A stretch of DNA of 35,000 bases from assembly GCA_963575745.1 (NCBI GenBank), contig CAUYUJ010012669.1, forward strand, positions 928,790 to 963,789, read 5' to 3'. A model generated the notes under the pieces. The model ran no database searches. It was not told where the DNA came from and saw only the letters and a program-made list of their open reading frames with translations. Both the position numbers and the translations under genes were made by a program. Source of the stretch: Prorocentrum cordatum. Taxonomy: Eukaryota > Sar > Dinophyceae > Prorocentrales > Prorocentraceae. Below are positions 1 to 9,141 of the stretch, in pieces. The stretch's first letter is position 1, and each line of letters opens with the position of its first letter.

Positions 1-482
1 CGGCGCAGCGCATCCTGGCAATGTGGGGGCCCAAGGCGATCTGCCTGTGAGCTGTCATGAGCCTAGCGTCGCCTTTGTTGGGGGCGGCCTCGGCCGACCA
101 ACCTCCCCATCGCGGCCCATGGTTCCCTGGTGCCCAAACCTACCTCGACCAGCAACGGGTGCAAAAAGGAGGCGAACAACTCGGGCTGCAGCTTGAAAGT
201 GTCATCGAGAAGGTCGTCGGGGCCCCTTGCGCGCCCATGCTTCGACTGTCGGATCCTTTGGGTTAGCCATGCTAGGGTCGGAATGTTTACGGTGCCCCAG
301 TAGTGGGCCTTCTGGGGGGCCTCGGAGCTCCAGCTGTAAGCCAGAACCAGATCTTTCCATGAGATTATGCCCGCATTCTAGATGTTGCAGAAGAAACGCA
401 GGATGTTGTCAGCTGGCCCCCTGGAGGGCCGCATGAGGGACCCGCCGGGCGCCAGCCGCATGGGGATCTCAATGGGGCCCAT
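1..482 (-). pseudogene. N-terminal part of the reverse transcriptase, cut by the window edge
   Basis: The minus-strand frame starting at 482 reads GPIEIPMRLAPGGSL, then a TAG at 379-381, then NIPTLAWLTQRIRQSKHGRA and GPDDLLDDTFKLQPELFASF. The run K-x-x-x-A-x-GPDD followed by a hydrophobic L/F pattern matches the motif 0/1 region at the start of LINE reverse transcriptases, before the catalytic FADD box. A shift near 110 gives a stop at 63-65, while another frame stays RT-like up to base 1. The catalytic core would lie left of the window. The stretch 483-1080 between EEP and RT is arginine-rich in every frame and holds no recognisable motif. Confidence 0.65.
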
Positions 483-1079
483 GGGGGGTTTGCTTCCGAG
501 CCTCTGGAGCTGGTCCGCCATTCTAGCCGATGGTCTTTACTGCGTGCTGCCCGCTCTGCCTGCTGCGCAAGCTCAACGAGGGTGTCCTCTCTGGCTTGCC
601 TGAGGGCGTTCTTCGGCGAAAAAACCAGGCGCCTTGACAAACTGCACCATGGCTTCGACAACGCCGGCTGCTGAAACCGCGCCCTCTGCGCACTCCTGAG
701 GGGCGTTCGATATAGGGATGGCGGGGTGTCTGATGCGCGGAGGGAGGTGGTCGCATGCGCGGGCGCCCACGGCCTGCGCCACGTGGAAACATGCTGCCGT
801 CCATGCGCCTCCGCGCCCAGAGGGCCCGGCGCACGCGTCGGCGGAACTGGATCGTTCTTAGAAGCTGGTCAGACACGTGGGGCTTCATAAGTACCTTAGT
901 GTCGATCAGCAGCAGTCTGCGCGCATCTGGTGACATGCGAGCGCAGGCGCTGCAAGTGATCGTCGATGTCGACGGAGGCGTGCGCGCGCGGGATGGTTGC
1001 AGGGATCCTTGAAAGCTTTGGGGTCGTAATGGGGCCTTGGCCTGGATATCTGCCGCTGGCTGCTGGATGTGATGCTGCA

Positions 1080-1845
1080 TATTAGCTGCGAGTGGTCAGG
1101 GTTGCAGTTCGCGCCATCTATGGCGCGGTCCACTGCGTGGCTGCGCGCGCGATGCCCGCGGACTGCGCGCTTATGTAGTCGACGCGGTGCTCGTGTCTTG
1201 CGCGAGCCTGCCATGAGAAGGACCTCTCCGCGAAATTCTTGGAAGCTGCGTTGGCGGCGAAGAGGCCCGTCTCTAGCAGGCAGGCATGAACGGGCTCTCC
1301 GCTGAGGTCCTCCGCCTGGCGCACGCCGCGCGGCCCAACTGCGCTATAATGCGCTTGGCCGACTCTGGCGCTCGCGTCCGCCATGATGACCTGAACTTTG
1401 ACATCCCAAGATGAACCGTAGATGGCCCCCGGGGGCCAGCCGCTGCAGGGGGGGCGCGCAGGGCCACGGCCGCGACGGTATACCTAGAGGCGTCGATTTT
1501 GACAATGAGCCCGCGGGGGTCTGAATGGAGGCCCGCCTGGCGCCTGTCTGAGAGGCGCTCGGCGACCCCGTCGACGCGGGCGCGGGGGGCCCGCGTGGGG
1601 GCCCAGAGCTCGCGCCCGAGATTGCCCTTGGTGGCCCCAGAAGAGATAATGATGAACCGTTTGGGGGTCTCCTTGCCTGCGGGGTTGCGGGCCTCGTGGG
1701 CGCCCGCGAGGGAGATGTCCCCAGCTGGGGTGTGGCGCTGGCGCAGGTGCCCTCTGAACTGCGGCGGCGTCTTGGCGGCCCCGGATCCCCTGTCCAGCGC
1801 GGGGCAGGCGCTGTGGGGCAGGGCCTTGAAATTAAACGAGATGGC
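1080..1845 (-). pseudogene. EEP/APE-like endonuclease domain of the retroelement, frameshifted
   Basis: This domain nicks target DNA in non-LTR retrotransposition. Three minus-strand frames are needed. The first (about 1842-1416) contains ISFNFKAL, AGAHEARNPAGKETPKRFII (Glu of the metal site, codon 1697-1695), SSGATKGNLGRELWAP and LIVKIDA. The second (about 1384-1130) contains MADASARVGQAHYSAVGPRG (the D-x-N motif, here D-x-S), PVHACLLETGLF and RHEHRVDYIS (Asp near 1180). The third (about 1140-1080) contains AIDGANCNPDHSQLICSI with the final D-H pair (His codon about 1094). The motif order is canonical for the EEP superfamily and the domain has roughly the expected length of 230-250 residues. 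At least two frameshifts make it non-functional. Confidence 0.75.
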
Positions 1846-2039
1846 GGCCTTGACCTTGCCTTCTGTCGTGGCCCGCTGGAAGGGCGGCTGCGAACATCTG
1901 ACCTCCGCGCTGGCCCGACGCCGGCGGGCAGGCCGCGAGCGCCTCGGGCGTGGAAAAGGCGATCCAGCACCGCTCTTACGCTGGATAAAGTACAGCTGTT
2001 GGACGAGGTCATCATGCGATTCAGAAGTGCGCGCAACCT

Positions 2040-2540
2040 CGGACCTGGCGATATTGCCAGCTAGCTCGTTCCATGGGTTGCGCGCGTGTCCGCGTGCATC
2101 GGCCCCATGGGCCCACTCGGCCAACGCGTGCGCGCGGTGCGTCAGGGCCCCGAGGCCCCCGGTAAACGTTGGTGCGAAGCCCCCGTTGGCAATCCCGATG
2201 GCTGACGTGCTGTCGCGAAAAATCGCGGGGCTCGGCCCCGGTGTGCTCGTGCGCGCGAGGTGCCGCGCGCAGTGGTCCAGCGCGCGAATGGAGGCCCACG
2301 GGGTACCCGATAGCTCCACGGCGGTACTCGAGAGCGCGGAGCCTTTCCAGATACCAGGGTCGACGCCGATGGCGGGCGCGTAGGATATGAGTCCATCGGG
2401 GTTTCCCAAATATGGGGCAACATCATCATGCCCCGAGGATGCTGCAGCAAACGCCCACGAACTGTCCTGAAACCAAATGAAAGACCCATCCGGGAAGAGC
2501 TGTAGGCGCCGCGGCCCCCCATGGGGCGGCTGTGAAACAT
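2040..2540 (-). pseudogene. RNase H domain of the retroelement, last catalytic Asp lost
   Basis: RNase H cleaves RNA in RNA/DNA hybrids; in retroelements it clears the template after first-strand synthesis. The minus-strand frame shows the ordered signature: LQLFPDGSFIW with the first Asp (codon 2490-2488), TAVELSG with the Glu (codon 2316-2314), FRDSTSAIGIA with the second Asp (codon 2214-2212), then GHARNPWNELAGNIA with the His (codon from 2088). In the family the last motif normally reads N-x-L-A-D. Here the fourth acidic residue is Gly (GGC, codon 2058-2056), one base change from an Asp codon. The domain length of about 150 codons is normal. It lies directly upstream of EEP in the same frame. 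The four-motif order makes the call fairly secure; the Gly suggests the domain is inactive. Confidence 0.8.
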
Positions 2541-3417
2541 CTAAGCCAAATTGAGCTGCAGGATACAGCGCGACACCAGTGGGGTCCTTCAAAAGCTGGA
2601 AGGAGTCTCCGCGCTGGAGGATGGACTTCAGGGCTCGCGCGGAGTCCCCGGCGCCGCAATCTGCGCACTGCGTGTCCTCGCTCCTGACCGCGACCATGGC
2701 GCCCAGGCTGATGCTGAGCTTCCCGCCGCTGACGGGGGCCATGGGGGTGGCGCTGCCAAGGCCCGTGGAGCTGTTGACGTTGCCCTGCATGCTGTTTTGC
2801 CACGCTGATTGCTTCGGCTGCTGCTGCGAACTGCTGGGTGATGCGCTGGCTGCTGAAAAAGATGTGAATTCAGAACTGGCTAAACTCATGGAGAACCTGG
2901 TGGTCTCTCGTTCTGGCTGGTCGCTGACATCGTCATATGCAGTGCACTCGGCTTCTCCCATGGGACTGCTAAAGGCTCTGCTCGTCTCCTGGGAATGACC
3001 GTTGGGCGCCTGGCGGCGGGGGAAATGGCTGCAGCTGACCGTCGGCCGTCTCGATGGCGACCTCGTCTGTGGAGCGAATCTCGCCCCTGGTCTCCTTCCT
3101 CGGCGGCGAAAGACCGTCCGCTGTCGATGGGCGCATCTAGCTATTCCTGGAGCCGTGCCCGCCCTCTTGGGCGAGGCATGGACGGCCAAGGCCTGCGCCG
3201 CGGACTGGAGGGACTGCGCCTGGGTGAGCTGACGGGCTAACGCCGGGCTCGGATTTGGCGGGGGCAGGCAGGAACTGGACGTGTGCCCTGGGGTAACCTC
3301 CTGCTGGTTGTAGTTGCCCGCCTTCGGCTGCGTCGCTGCGAGCTGCGCTTGGTTCACCTGGGGCGTCTCTTGCGGGTCCGCGTTGGGGCCGACACCAAGG
3401 CCTCGGTCCAACGCCAC
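2541..3417 (-). pseudogene. Linker of the retroelement protein, Ser/Gln/Pro-rich
   Basis: Open in one minus-strand frame from 3501 down through RNase H, with segments such as PNADPQETPQVNQAQLAATQ (about 3387-3328) and QQQPKQSAWQNSMQGNVNSS (near 2820). Between about 3140 and 3000 the coding-like signal moves to another frame (GEIRSTDEVAIETADGQLQP) that ends in a stop, which implies a pair of compensating frameshifts. The composition suggests a flexible linker. No named domain was recognised. Confidence 0.5.
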
Positions 3418-4553
3418 TGCGATGGCGTGGGGTACTGGGAGGCCAGGGACAGGAGTGGGCGATGTCGCTACTGGAGCTGAGCTTGGCGGACCGTGCTGCT
3501 GCTAAGACTGAGGAACCGGGCTGCATGCTGTCTGGGGCGTGTGCTGTTGTTGGAGCGCAGGCGGCGTCTCTGGGGCCGCTGGCCCCTGCGCGCAAAATCC
3601 CGTTGCTTGCAGGCTGAATGCCTTGGGGCTCATGCGGGTGAGCTTGCATGTACATGTACGTGAGGATATGTTTGATGGTCGCGTCTTCTCGGGCCATGTG
3701 ATTCTGGAGGCTCGAGACTGCCTGTGCGACCGCACCGCCGTGGTCGGCGGCATGTACATGTACGTGAAGATATGTTTGATGGTCGCGTCTTGTTGGGCCA
3801 TGTGATTCTGGAGGCTCGACACTGCCTGTGCGACCGCCCTGCCGTGGTCGGCGGGTTGGGCAGGCTGCACAGCTTGAGGAGGGAGTGGCGCAGGGGCAGG
3901 AGCTGACCAGCCATGTGCACGCTGCCGTGATTGTAGCTGGGCGGAAGTAGCTGATGCTGGCGGAGGCATGGCGCCTATGGGTACGTCGGACATGCCCGCT
4001 TCGTTGTCGGCCTCCGTCTCCTGGTACAGCTGCTCTAACGCCTGCCTCAGCGCGTCTACGTCGCATGTGATGGTGTTGGCCTCGGTCTGCAAATCGTCCA
4101 CTTTCTTCTGTATCTCGGCTGCTCTGGTAAACTTCTCTTCGGTGTGCGTTTTGACGGCTGCGATATGATTGTCCAGAAGCCCGGGTTGGGATATCAGGAA
4201 GTGTTACACCGCAGTATCCTGGATGGCCGTTGTGTCCTCTCTGCCTGGGCCCTGCTGGCTTTGAGCGGCGAAGCGAAAAACGTGTTTTTGTTCTTCATCC
4301 CCGTGCGGAACAGGGGCTGCAACTCCTGGGGGTCGGGCGGCAGGCAATATCGAGGGTGTTGGTATGCGGCTTCTGGGCTGGCTGGCATGATACGAGCCGC
4401 GATTCTTCCCAACTCCATCTGCTGAGCTTCGAGGGCCTTGGCAGTCTCTGGCTTGATGTCTCTTCCCCGATTCGGGGCCGTGCGAACACTGGATGGCGCC
4501 TCGCCCCGCTTGGAGCCACATAATCAGGCACCTGTTTCCTGGACTGAGAACAT
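3418..4553 (-). pseudogene. N-terminal region of the retroelement protein (coiled coil, P/Q-rich), broken
   Basis: Frame 2 from the ATG at 4553 reads MFSVQETGA, then a TGA at 4524-4526, then a charged helical-looking stretch containing KPETAKALEAQQMELGRIAA. The signal then passes to frame 0 after a TAA at 4204-4206 and gives a second coiled-coil-like stretch (DNHIAAVKTHTEEKFTRAAE, about 4171-4112, and DALRQALEQLYQETEA further on). A P/A/Q-rich part follows and is split by a TAG at 3502-3504; the same frame then runs on into the RNase H part. The charged helices and proline/glutamine linkers would fit a nucleic-acid-binding or multimerising N-terminus, but I see no zinc knuckle or RRM. The function is not identified. 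The three stops and at least one frame change show decay. Confidence 0.6.
3646..3854. repeat. 104-bp tandem duplication inside the retroelement N-terminal region
   Basis: Two adjacent copies (3646-3749 and 3750-3854) share the block from GCATGTACATGTACG to the motif GTGGTCGGCGG with only a few mismatches. On the minus strand both encode the peptide AVAQAVSSLQNHMA. Because 104 is not a multiple of three, the second copy is in a different frame, so the duplication itself is a frameshift. Confidence 0.9.
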
Positions 4554-4780
4554 CTCCACGTATTCGGGGGCATGGCGGCAAGACTGCACACGAGAGCGAC
4601 AGGCTAGGAACGGAAACATTACTGATGTAGCCGTGTGCTTTGGCGAACGACTGGGAGGTGAACACACATCGGGCGTCCCCATGATGGGCGTCGCGCGGCG
4701 GCTGAAACCTCGGTTCGAAATCCCGCGACAAGGATTTCGAGTCTTGGGCCCAAATTGCTACGGACCCGCCCCTTTCCTCC
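4554..4780. other. Upstream flank of the retroelement, no feature seen
   Basis: Non-repetitive mixed-composition DNA. Minus-strand reading frames are open here but lack coding-like composition. A stretch near 4712 (GGTTCGAAATCCC) resembles a tRNA T-arm but no cloverleaf forms around it. Confidence 0.4.
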
Positions 4781-5165
4781 TCCTCCTCCTCCTCCTCCTT
4801 CTCCGTCTCTGCACCCTTCCCTCACCCTGCTCCTCCGTCGTTTCTTCCTACGGAGATTGTCTCTTTGTTTGTTCCGTCTTCGCCCATCCTTGTTTTCCTA
4901 TGTTTATGTTCGCCTTCTCCTTCTCCTCCAGTTTCTCTTCCCGCCCCTCCCTCTTCCTCCTTGCCCTTTCTTTCGTTATAGTTGTCTCTCTCGCTGTCTT
5001 TCTCTTTCTCTTAATATTTGTCTTTCTCTTCATTTTCGTTTTTTTTTTTTTTTGTTTCTCTCTCTCTCTCTCCCCCTACCTGTTGTCTGCTCCTCATATA
5101 ACTCCTTCCTCCCGCCTCACCCATTCTGCAAAAACACATCTCCACCCACCTCCTCCCCCCCGCGT
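4781..5165. repeat. Pyrimidine-rich tract (CTC, TTC, TCTC runs)
   Basis: The plus strand is almost all C and T, with (CTC)n at 4784-4800, long TTCTC/CTTTC runs, a T run at 5040-5052 and (TC)n after it. Long polypyrimidine tracts of this kind can form triplex DNA. No gene is supported; the long open frames are composition artefacts. Confidence 0.85.
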
Positions 5166-5329
5166 GTCCTGCGTCGGGGCGATGGACCACACCGTCTTGT
5201 CCGACCAGAACATCACCAAGCGGTCGTGCTGCGGGTCGAGGGACACTTGGCCTGGGAGGTCGCCCCCGCCGCTGCACGAGGAGGACGAGGAATGGCCGTG
5301 GCGTAGCTGTCTGGGGCAATCCCCCCCCG

Positions 5330-5348
5330 AGGCCCGCCACGTGCCGCC

Positions 5349-5380
<32 letters not shown>

Positions 5381-5698
5381 GGACGAGGGGGGCCCGAGGG
5401 GGGGCCGGACCCCCCCCGAGGTCCGCCACGTGCCGTCGACGAGGACGAAGACGAGGACGAGGGACCCCGACCCTCCGAGGGGGGTCCCCGAGGGGGGCCC
5501 GGACCCCCCCGAGGTCCGCCCCGTGCCGTCGATGAGGGCGAGGACGAGGACGAGGGGCCCCGACCCCACCCCGAGTTTCGCCCCGTGCCGTCGTCGACGA
5601 CGAGGACGAGGACGACGAGGACGGGGGGGTGATCGAGGGGGGCCCCGACGAGGGCCCCGAGGGGGGCCCCGACCCCCCCCGAGGTCCGCCCCGTGCCG

Positions 5699-5732
<34 letters not shown>

Positions 5733-6117
5733 GGACGAGGGGGCCCCGAGGGGGGCCGACCCCCCCCCCGAGGTCCGCCCCGTGCCGTCGACGAGGGCGA
5801 GGACGAGGACGAGGAGCCCCGACCCTCCGAGGTCCGCCCCGTGCCGTCGAGGACGACGAGGACGAGGACAAGGACGACGAGGACGGGGGGGGCCCGAGAG
5901 GGGGCCCCGACGGGGGCCCCGACTCTCCCCGAGGTCCGGCCCTTGCCGTCGACGAGGACGAGGTCGAGGACGAGGGGCCCCGACCCCACCCCGAGTTCCG
6001 CCCCGTGCCGCCGTCGACGACGAGGACGAGGACGCGGACGACGAGGACGGGGGGGGCGCCCGAGAGGGGGCCCCGAGGGGGGCCCCGAGGGGTCGTGGCG
6101 GAAGGGTGGAAGGGGGA
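5330..6117. repeat. Degenerate GC-rich tandem repeat, left arm of a large palindrome
   Basis: About nine units share a core GGTCCGCCCCGTGCCGTCGA followed by (GAGGAC)n and then a CCCCGA/GGGGG-rich spacer. Core spacing varies (roughly 58-104 bp). All frames are open because the unit has no stop codon, which explains the 200-300 codon open frames on both strands. The right end (about 6085-6117, GAGGGGTCGTGGCGGAAGGG and onward) pairs with the reverse complement of 6353-6385. Confidence 0.85.
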
Positions 6118-6352
6118 AACGCTCTAAACTACCTACGCCCAGATGGCTGGTGGCACTTACCACGCATACGTACTACGAGTGCCGCACATATAACACCATG
6201 CTATCGTTTGTTACCTTATTCTTATGTTGATAGTATCTTCTGGTAGCTCGGGATTCCGAATCCCAAGATGACACAGCTACAACAACAAGATACTTTGCTA
6301 TCGTTGAAGGAAAACATGTGAGCTTTTAAATCTATCATCGAACTATAACATG
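6118..6352. other. AT-richer centre of the large palindrome, itself forming a hairpin
   Basis: A 235-bp spacer of lower GC lies between the inverted arms. It contains GATAGTATCTT (about 6227) facing AAGATACTTTGCTATC (about 6288), TAGCT facing AGCTA inside that, and a perfect palindrome GGGATTCCGAATCCC at about 6250. No ORF of interest. Confidence 0.6.
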
Positions 6353-6730
6353 TTGTCTTCCACCCTCCGCCCCCTTCCACCCCTCCGCCCCGACCCCTCG
6401 GGCCCCCCCCGTCCTCGTTGTCCTCGTCCTCGTCCTCGTCGTCGCCGACGGCACGGGGCGGACCTCGGAGGGTCGGGGCCCCGCGTCCTCGTCCTCGCCC
6501 TCGTCGACGGCACGGGGCGGACCTCTGGGGGGGGTCGGCCCCCCCTCGGGGCCCCCCCGTCCTCGTCGTCCCCGTCCTCGTCCTCGTCCTCGTCGTCGTC
6601 AACGGCACGTGGCGGACCTCGGGGGGGATCGGGGCCCCCTCTCGGGCCCCCCCTCGGGGCCCCCCTCGGGCCGCCCCCGTCCTCGTCGACGGCACGGGGC
6701 GCACCTCGGGGGGGGGTCGAGCCCCCCCCG
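6353..6730. repeat. Right arm of the large palindrome (inverted copy of the 5330-6117 repeat)
   Basis: Four cores read as GACGGCACGGGGCGGACCTC (one of them GACGGCACGGGGCGCACCTC, one with GTGG), the reverse complement of the left-arm core, each preceded by (GTCCTC)n. The arm is about half as long as the left arm, so the palindrome is asymmetric. Confidence 0.85.
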
Positions 6731-6845
6731 AAGCACCCAAGACGCCCAAGAGCCCCCCTTGACCGCCAAGAGAGCCCAAGACGCCCGAAGAGGCCTCCAA
6801 AAGGCTTTCAAGAGACATCCGAGAGGCATTCAAGATGCCTCTGGC
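6731..6845. repeat. Degenerate ~11-bp minisatellite (CCAAGA type)
   Basis: Units such as AAGAGGCCTCC, AAAAGGCTTTC, AAGAGACATCC and GAGAGGCATTC follow one another with a 10-11-bp step. The same type of array recurs at 8466-8765. Confidence 0.7.
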
Positions 6846-6849
6846 TATT

Positions 6850-6965
6850 CTGCTGGTCCTCGTCCTCCTCCTTATTCTCCTCCTCCTCCTCCTCCTCTTC
6901 CTCCTCCTCCTCCCCCTCCTCCTCCTCCTGTTCCTCCTTTTCCTCCTTCTCCTTCTTACTCGCCC
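6850..6965. repeat. (CTC)n microsatellite
   Basis: CTCCTCCTC runs with interruptions on the plus strand. Confidence 0.9.
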
Positions 6966-7470
6966 TTCTCGTCCTCGCCCTTCCGATGACGACGATTCCT
7001 CCTCCATCCTCCCCCTCTTGGGGTATATGACAGCTTCCCCCACATTTTGTTATTCTGCATGCTCCCCCGCTTCCCTGATGACCTCAACTCCCCTGGACAT
7101 CGTTTCTGGATGGGCTGGTGGGGATACGCGAAGCGTCAACAACTAGGTAGGGAAACCGATTCCAGGCGCGCGAGTCGCGGAGGGGGCTGGGTGAATCATA
7201 GGCTTAAGTTCTGCAGAAGTGCTAGTAACTTAGAAGTGGGCTAAGTTACTTACTACTGGGAACATCTAAGTTGCTTCGTGCTACTTGATAAGTAGCTTAG
7301 CTCGCTGCCCAACAGAAGACACATACTCAGACGTAGCACAAGCGTAGTTACAAAACCAAGCAAACACTTACATCACTTCAATCATTCTTACACAACTTGC
7401 ACCACTTACACCAGAAGAAGAGTAACTTCAACCCAGCCATAACTAGTCCTCAAATAGCACAAGAAGCTCC
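6966..7470. other. Mixed intergenic DNA with a dispersed 25-bp motif
   Basis: Holds the sequence beginning CTGGTGGGGATACGCGAAGC at 7115-7139, which recurs identically over 25 bp at 10586-10610. Further right, 7200-7400 is AT-richer with loosely repeated CTTAG/AAGT and CACTTACA words. No gene seen. Confidence 0.5.
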
Positions 7471-7764
7471 AGCCTCTAAGCGGGACCCCACGGCCACGTC
7501 CCCCGGGATTCTGGTGGCTCCGGGTGGCCGAAACCCTAGAAAAACAAACACAAGGAAAATAAGGCCCTGGGCCCCCCATGCCCTGCCGAGGTCCCTGGGC
7601 GAGACCCCCCCGGTCACGTCCCCCAGGGCTCTGGTGGGTCCGGGTGGCCGAAACCTTTTAAAAACATAAGGAAAGTAAGACCCGGGCCCCCCCATGCCCT
7701 GGCCCTGGGCCCCCCATGCCCTGGCGAGGTCCCTGGGCGGGACACCCCCGGCCACGTCCCCCCG
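7471..7764. repeat. Tandem repeat, units of about 120 and 138 bp
   Basis: The landmark GGCCACGTCCCCC (GGTCACGTCCCCC in the second copy) occurs at 7492, 7612 and 7750, in each complete copy followed by CTGGTGG and CCGGGTGGCCGAAACC. The second unit is longer through an internal 18-23-bp duplication of CCCCCCATGCCCTGG. The first step is a multiple of three, so the minus strand reads a repeated peptide ([12 protein letters not shown]); I regard this as incidental. Confidence 0.85.
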
Positions 7765-7784
7765 TAATATATATATATATATAT

Positions 7785-7815
<31 letters not shown>

Positions 7816-7965
7816 GTATATATATATAATATATATATATATATATGTATACATGTATATATGTACGTATATGTACACACATACATATACATAAATATAC
7901 ATATACAGGTATGTACGTATATATATATATATGTATATATATATACATATATATATATATATTCC
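7765..7965. repeat. (TA)n/(ATGT)n microsatellite
   Basis: About 200 bp of alternating TA with interspersed TG, CA and GT. Almost pure AT in a GC-rich setting. Confidence 0.95.
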
Positions 7966-8144
7966 CAAACCGTGCGTGCACTTAGGGGTTCTTGCTTCTC
8001 TTCTCAAGAAACGGCCATACATGTCGGTGTGGCGGTTCCGTGCTTGCCTGTCGCCGCCCCAGCGCCGCCTCGTCGCCGCCCGCCGTCCTGGCCTGGCTGT
8101 CGGTCTGGCGGCTCCGTGCTCGCCGTCGCCGCCTCGTCGCCGCC

Positions 8145-8435
8145 TAGGTTCTCGACTACCCATCACTCGCTCCAGTGGGTACGTCCTGTATTGAGATATC
8201 TGATCTCGCAGCCGCCGAAGCTGCTACGAACCAGGAAGGGGCCGTGGAAGAAGATACTGCCGATGCTGTTGCAATAGGGAAATTCGGGAATAGTCCCACC
8301 AGCCCTCCGGGCGTCGGTGGTTTAGGGGATTTCCTCTTCCATCCCTCCTTCTTCCCCTGCGGGGAGGGGTTTATCCCTCCCCCTACCCCCTCCCCGGACA
8401 GGGGGTTCCGCGAGGTGTCGGAGCGTCTGAGATGA
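8145..8435. other. Open segment of unresolved strand, possible exon
   Basis: The plus frame reads [20 protein letters not shown], then [20 protein letters not shown]. It is acidic and alanine-rich with ordinary-looking codon use, and is preceded by CGCCTAG, which could be a splice acceptor; a stop lies just upstream. The opposite strand is also open (containing [20 protein letters not shown]). No family is recognised and no splice donor or partner exon is visible. The flanks are a GTCGCCGCC-rich stretch (8050-8140) and a degenerate 11-bp array (8466 on). It is either a stray exon or chance openness. Confidence 0.2.
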
Positions 8436-8465
8436 CCCATATTGGTTCCAGGAGGGCCTCAGGAA

Positions 8466-8765
8466 GCCCTAGATAGCCTGCAAGATGGCTCAAGATAGCG
8501 CAAGATGCTTCGAGATAGCTCCCAATATGCTCCAATACGCTCCAAGACGGTTCCCAGCGTCCAAGAGAGCTCCCCAAGGATGCCCCCCAAAATGTTTCAA
8601 ATCATGGGGAACATCAGTGTTTTTTTTTGCGTTATCGCATGTGCGCTTACAGTGCCCATCCGAAGCTTCAACATAGCTCCAACATGGCCCAGGATAGCCC
8701 CAACAGGGGCCCAATACGGCCCCAGGAGCGCCCAATAATGCCCCAAGAGCCCTCCAAAAAGCGAC
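8466..8765. repeat. Degenerate 10-11-bp minisatellite (CAAGATAGCTC type)
   Basis: Runs of units such as AAGATAGCGC, AACATAGCTCC, AACATGGCCC, AGGATAGCCCC, AACAGGGGCCC, AATACGGCCCC and AATAATGCCCC. The step is 10-11 bp on both sides of a non-repetitive interruption at about 8600-8660. Confidence 0.8.
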
Positions 8766-8867
8766 TTTGGGGGCTTCAGAGGGGCGACGCTGATTGAAGC
8801 TCCCCCTTCTGTGATCGATGTTCTCCAAAACGGCCTCAAAACACGTCTTGGACCCTCCTCTTGGGCC

Positions 8868-8910
8868 CTGCGTGCGGGCGGGCGGGTCGCCGCCCGCCCG
8901 CCCGCAGGGC
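8868..8910. repeat. GC-rich hairpin
   Basis: GGGCGGGCGGG followed by TCG and then CCGCCCGCCCGCCC forms a short, very GC-rich stem-loop. Confidence 0.7.
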
Positions 8911-8954
8911 CAAATAGCCTACCAAAACGCCCCAAGAGAGCTCCAAGACGCCAC

Positions 8955-9092
8955 CAGGAGGAGGAAGAGGCGTAAGAGGAGGAGGATAAGGAGGATAAGG
9001 AGGATAAGGGGGAGGAGGAGGAGGAGGAGGAGGAGGAGGAGGAGGAGGAGGAGGAGGAGGAGGAGGAGGAGGAGGAGGAGGAGGAGGAGAAC
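8955..9092. repeat. (GGA)n microsatellite
   Basis: Starts as AGGAGGAAGAGG with GGATAA variants and becomes pure (GGA)n from about 9010 to 9090. A purine strand, hence a possible triplex former. Confidence 0.95.
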
Positions 9093-9141
9093 AGCTGCCG
9101 ATGGTCGGCGCTCTTCGTTCGAGAGCCTGGTGTAGGATGGG

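Larger units (their letters stand above)
1..4553 (-). mobile_element. Degenerate non-LTR (LINE-like) retroelement, 3' end outside the window
   Basis: Read on the minus strand, the element begins near an ATG at 4553. It carries, in order, a coiled-coil and P/Q-rich N-terminal part, an RNase H domain (about 2500-2040), an endonuclease/exonuclease/phosphatase (EEP, APE-like) domain (about 1842-1080) and the first motifs of a reverse transcriptase (482 to the window edge). Such elements copy themselves by target-primed reverse transcription: EEP nicks DNA, RT copies RNA, RNase H removes template RNA. The reading frame changes many times (for example three frames across EEP) and there are in-frame stops at 4524-4526, 4204-4206, 3502-3504 and 379-381, so it is a dead copy. 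RNase H before EEP and RT differs from the usual EEP-RT-RNase H order of I-clade LINEs. Domain identities come from motif reading, not from a profile search. Confidence 0.8.

Noticed and set aside
4705-4740. tRNA T-arm-like word (GGTTCGAAATCCC)
   Set aside because: No anticodon arm, D-arm or acceptor stem can be formed around it.
5011-6246. Several 200-365-codon open frames on both strands
   Set aside because: They come from the GC-rich tandem repeat whose unit lacks stop codons; three frames are open at once.
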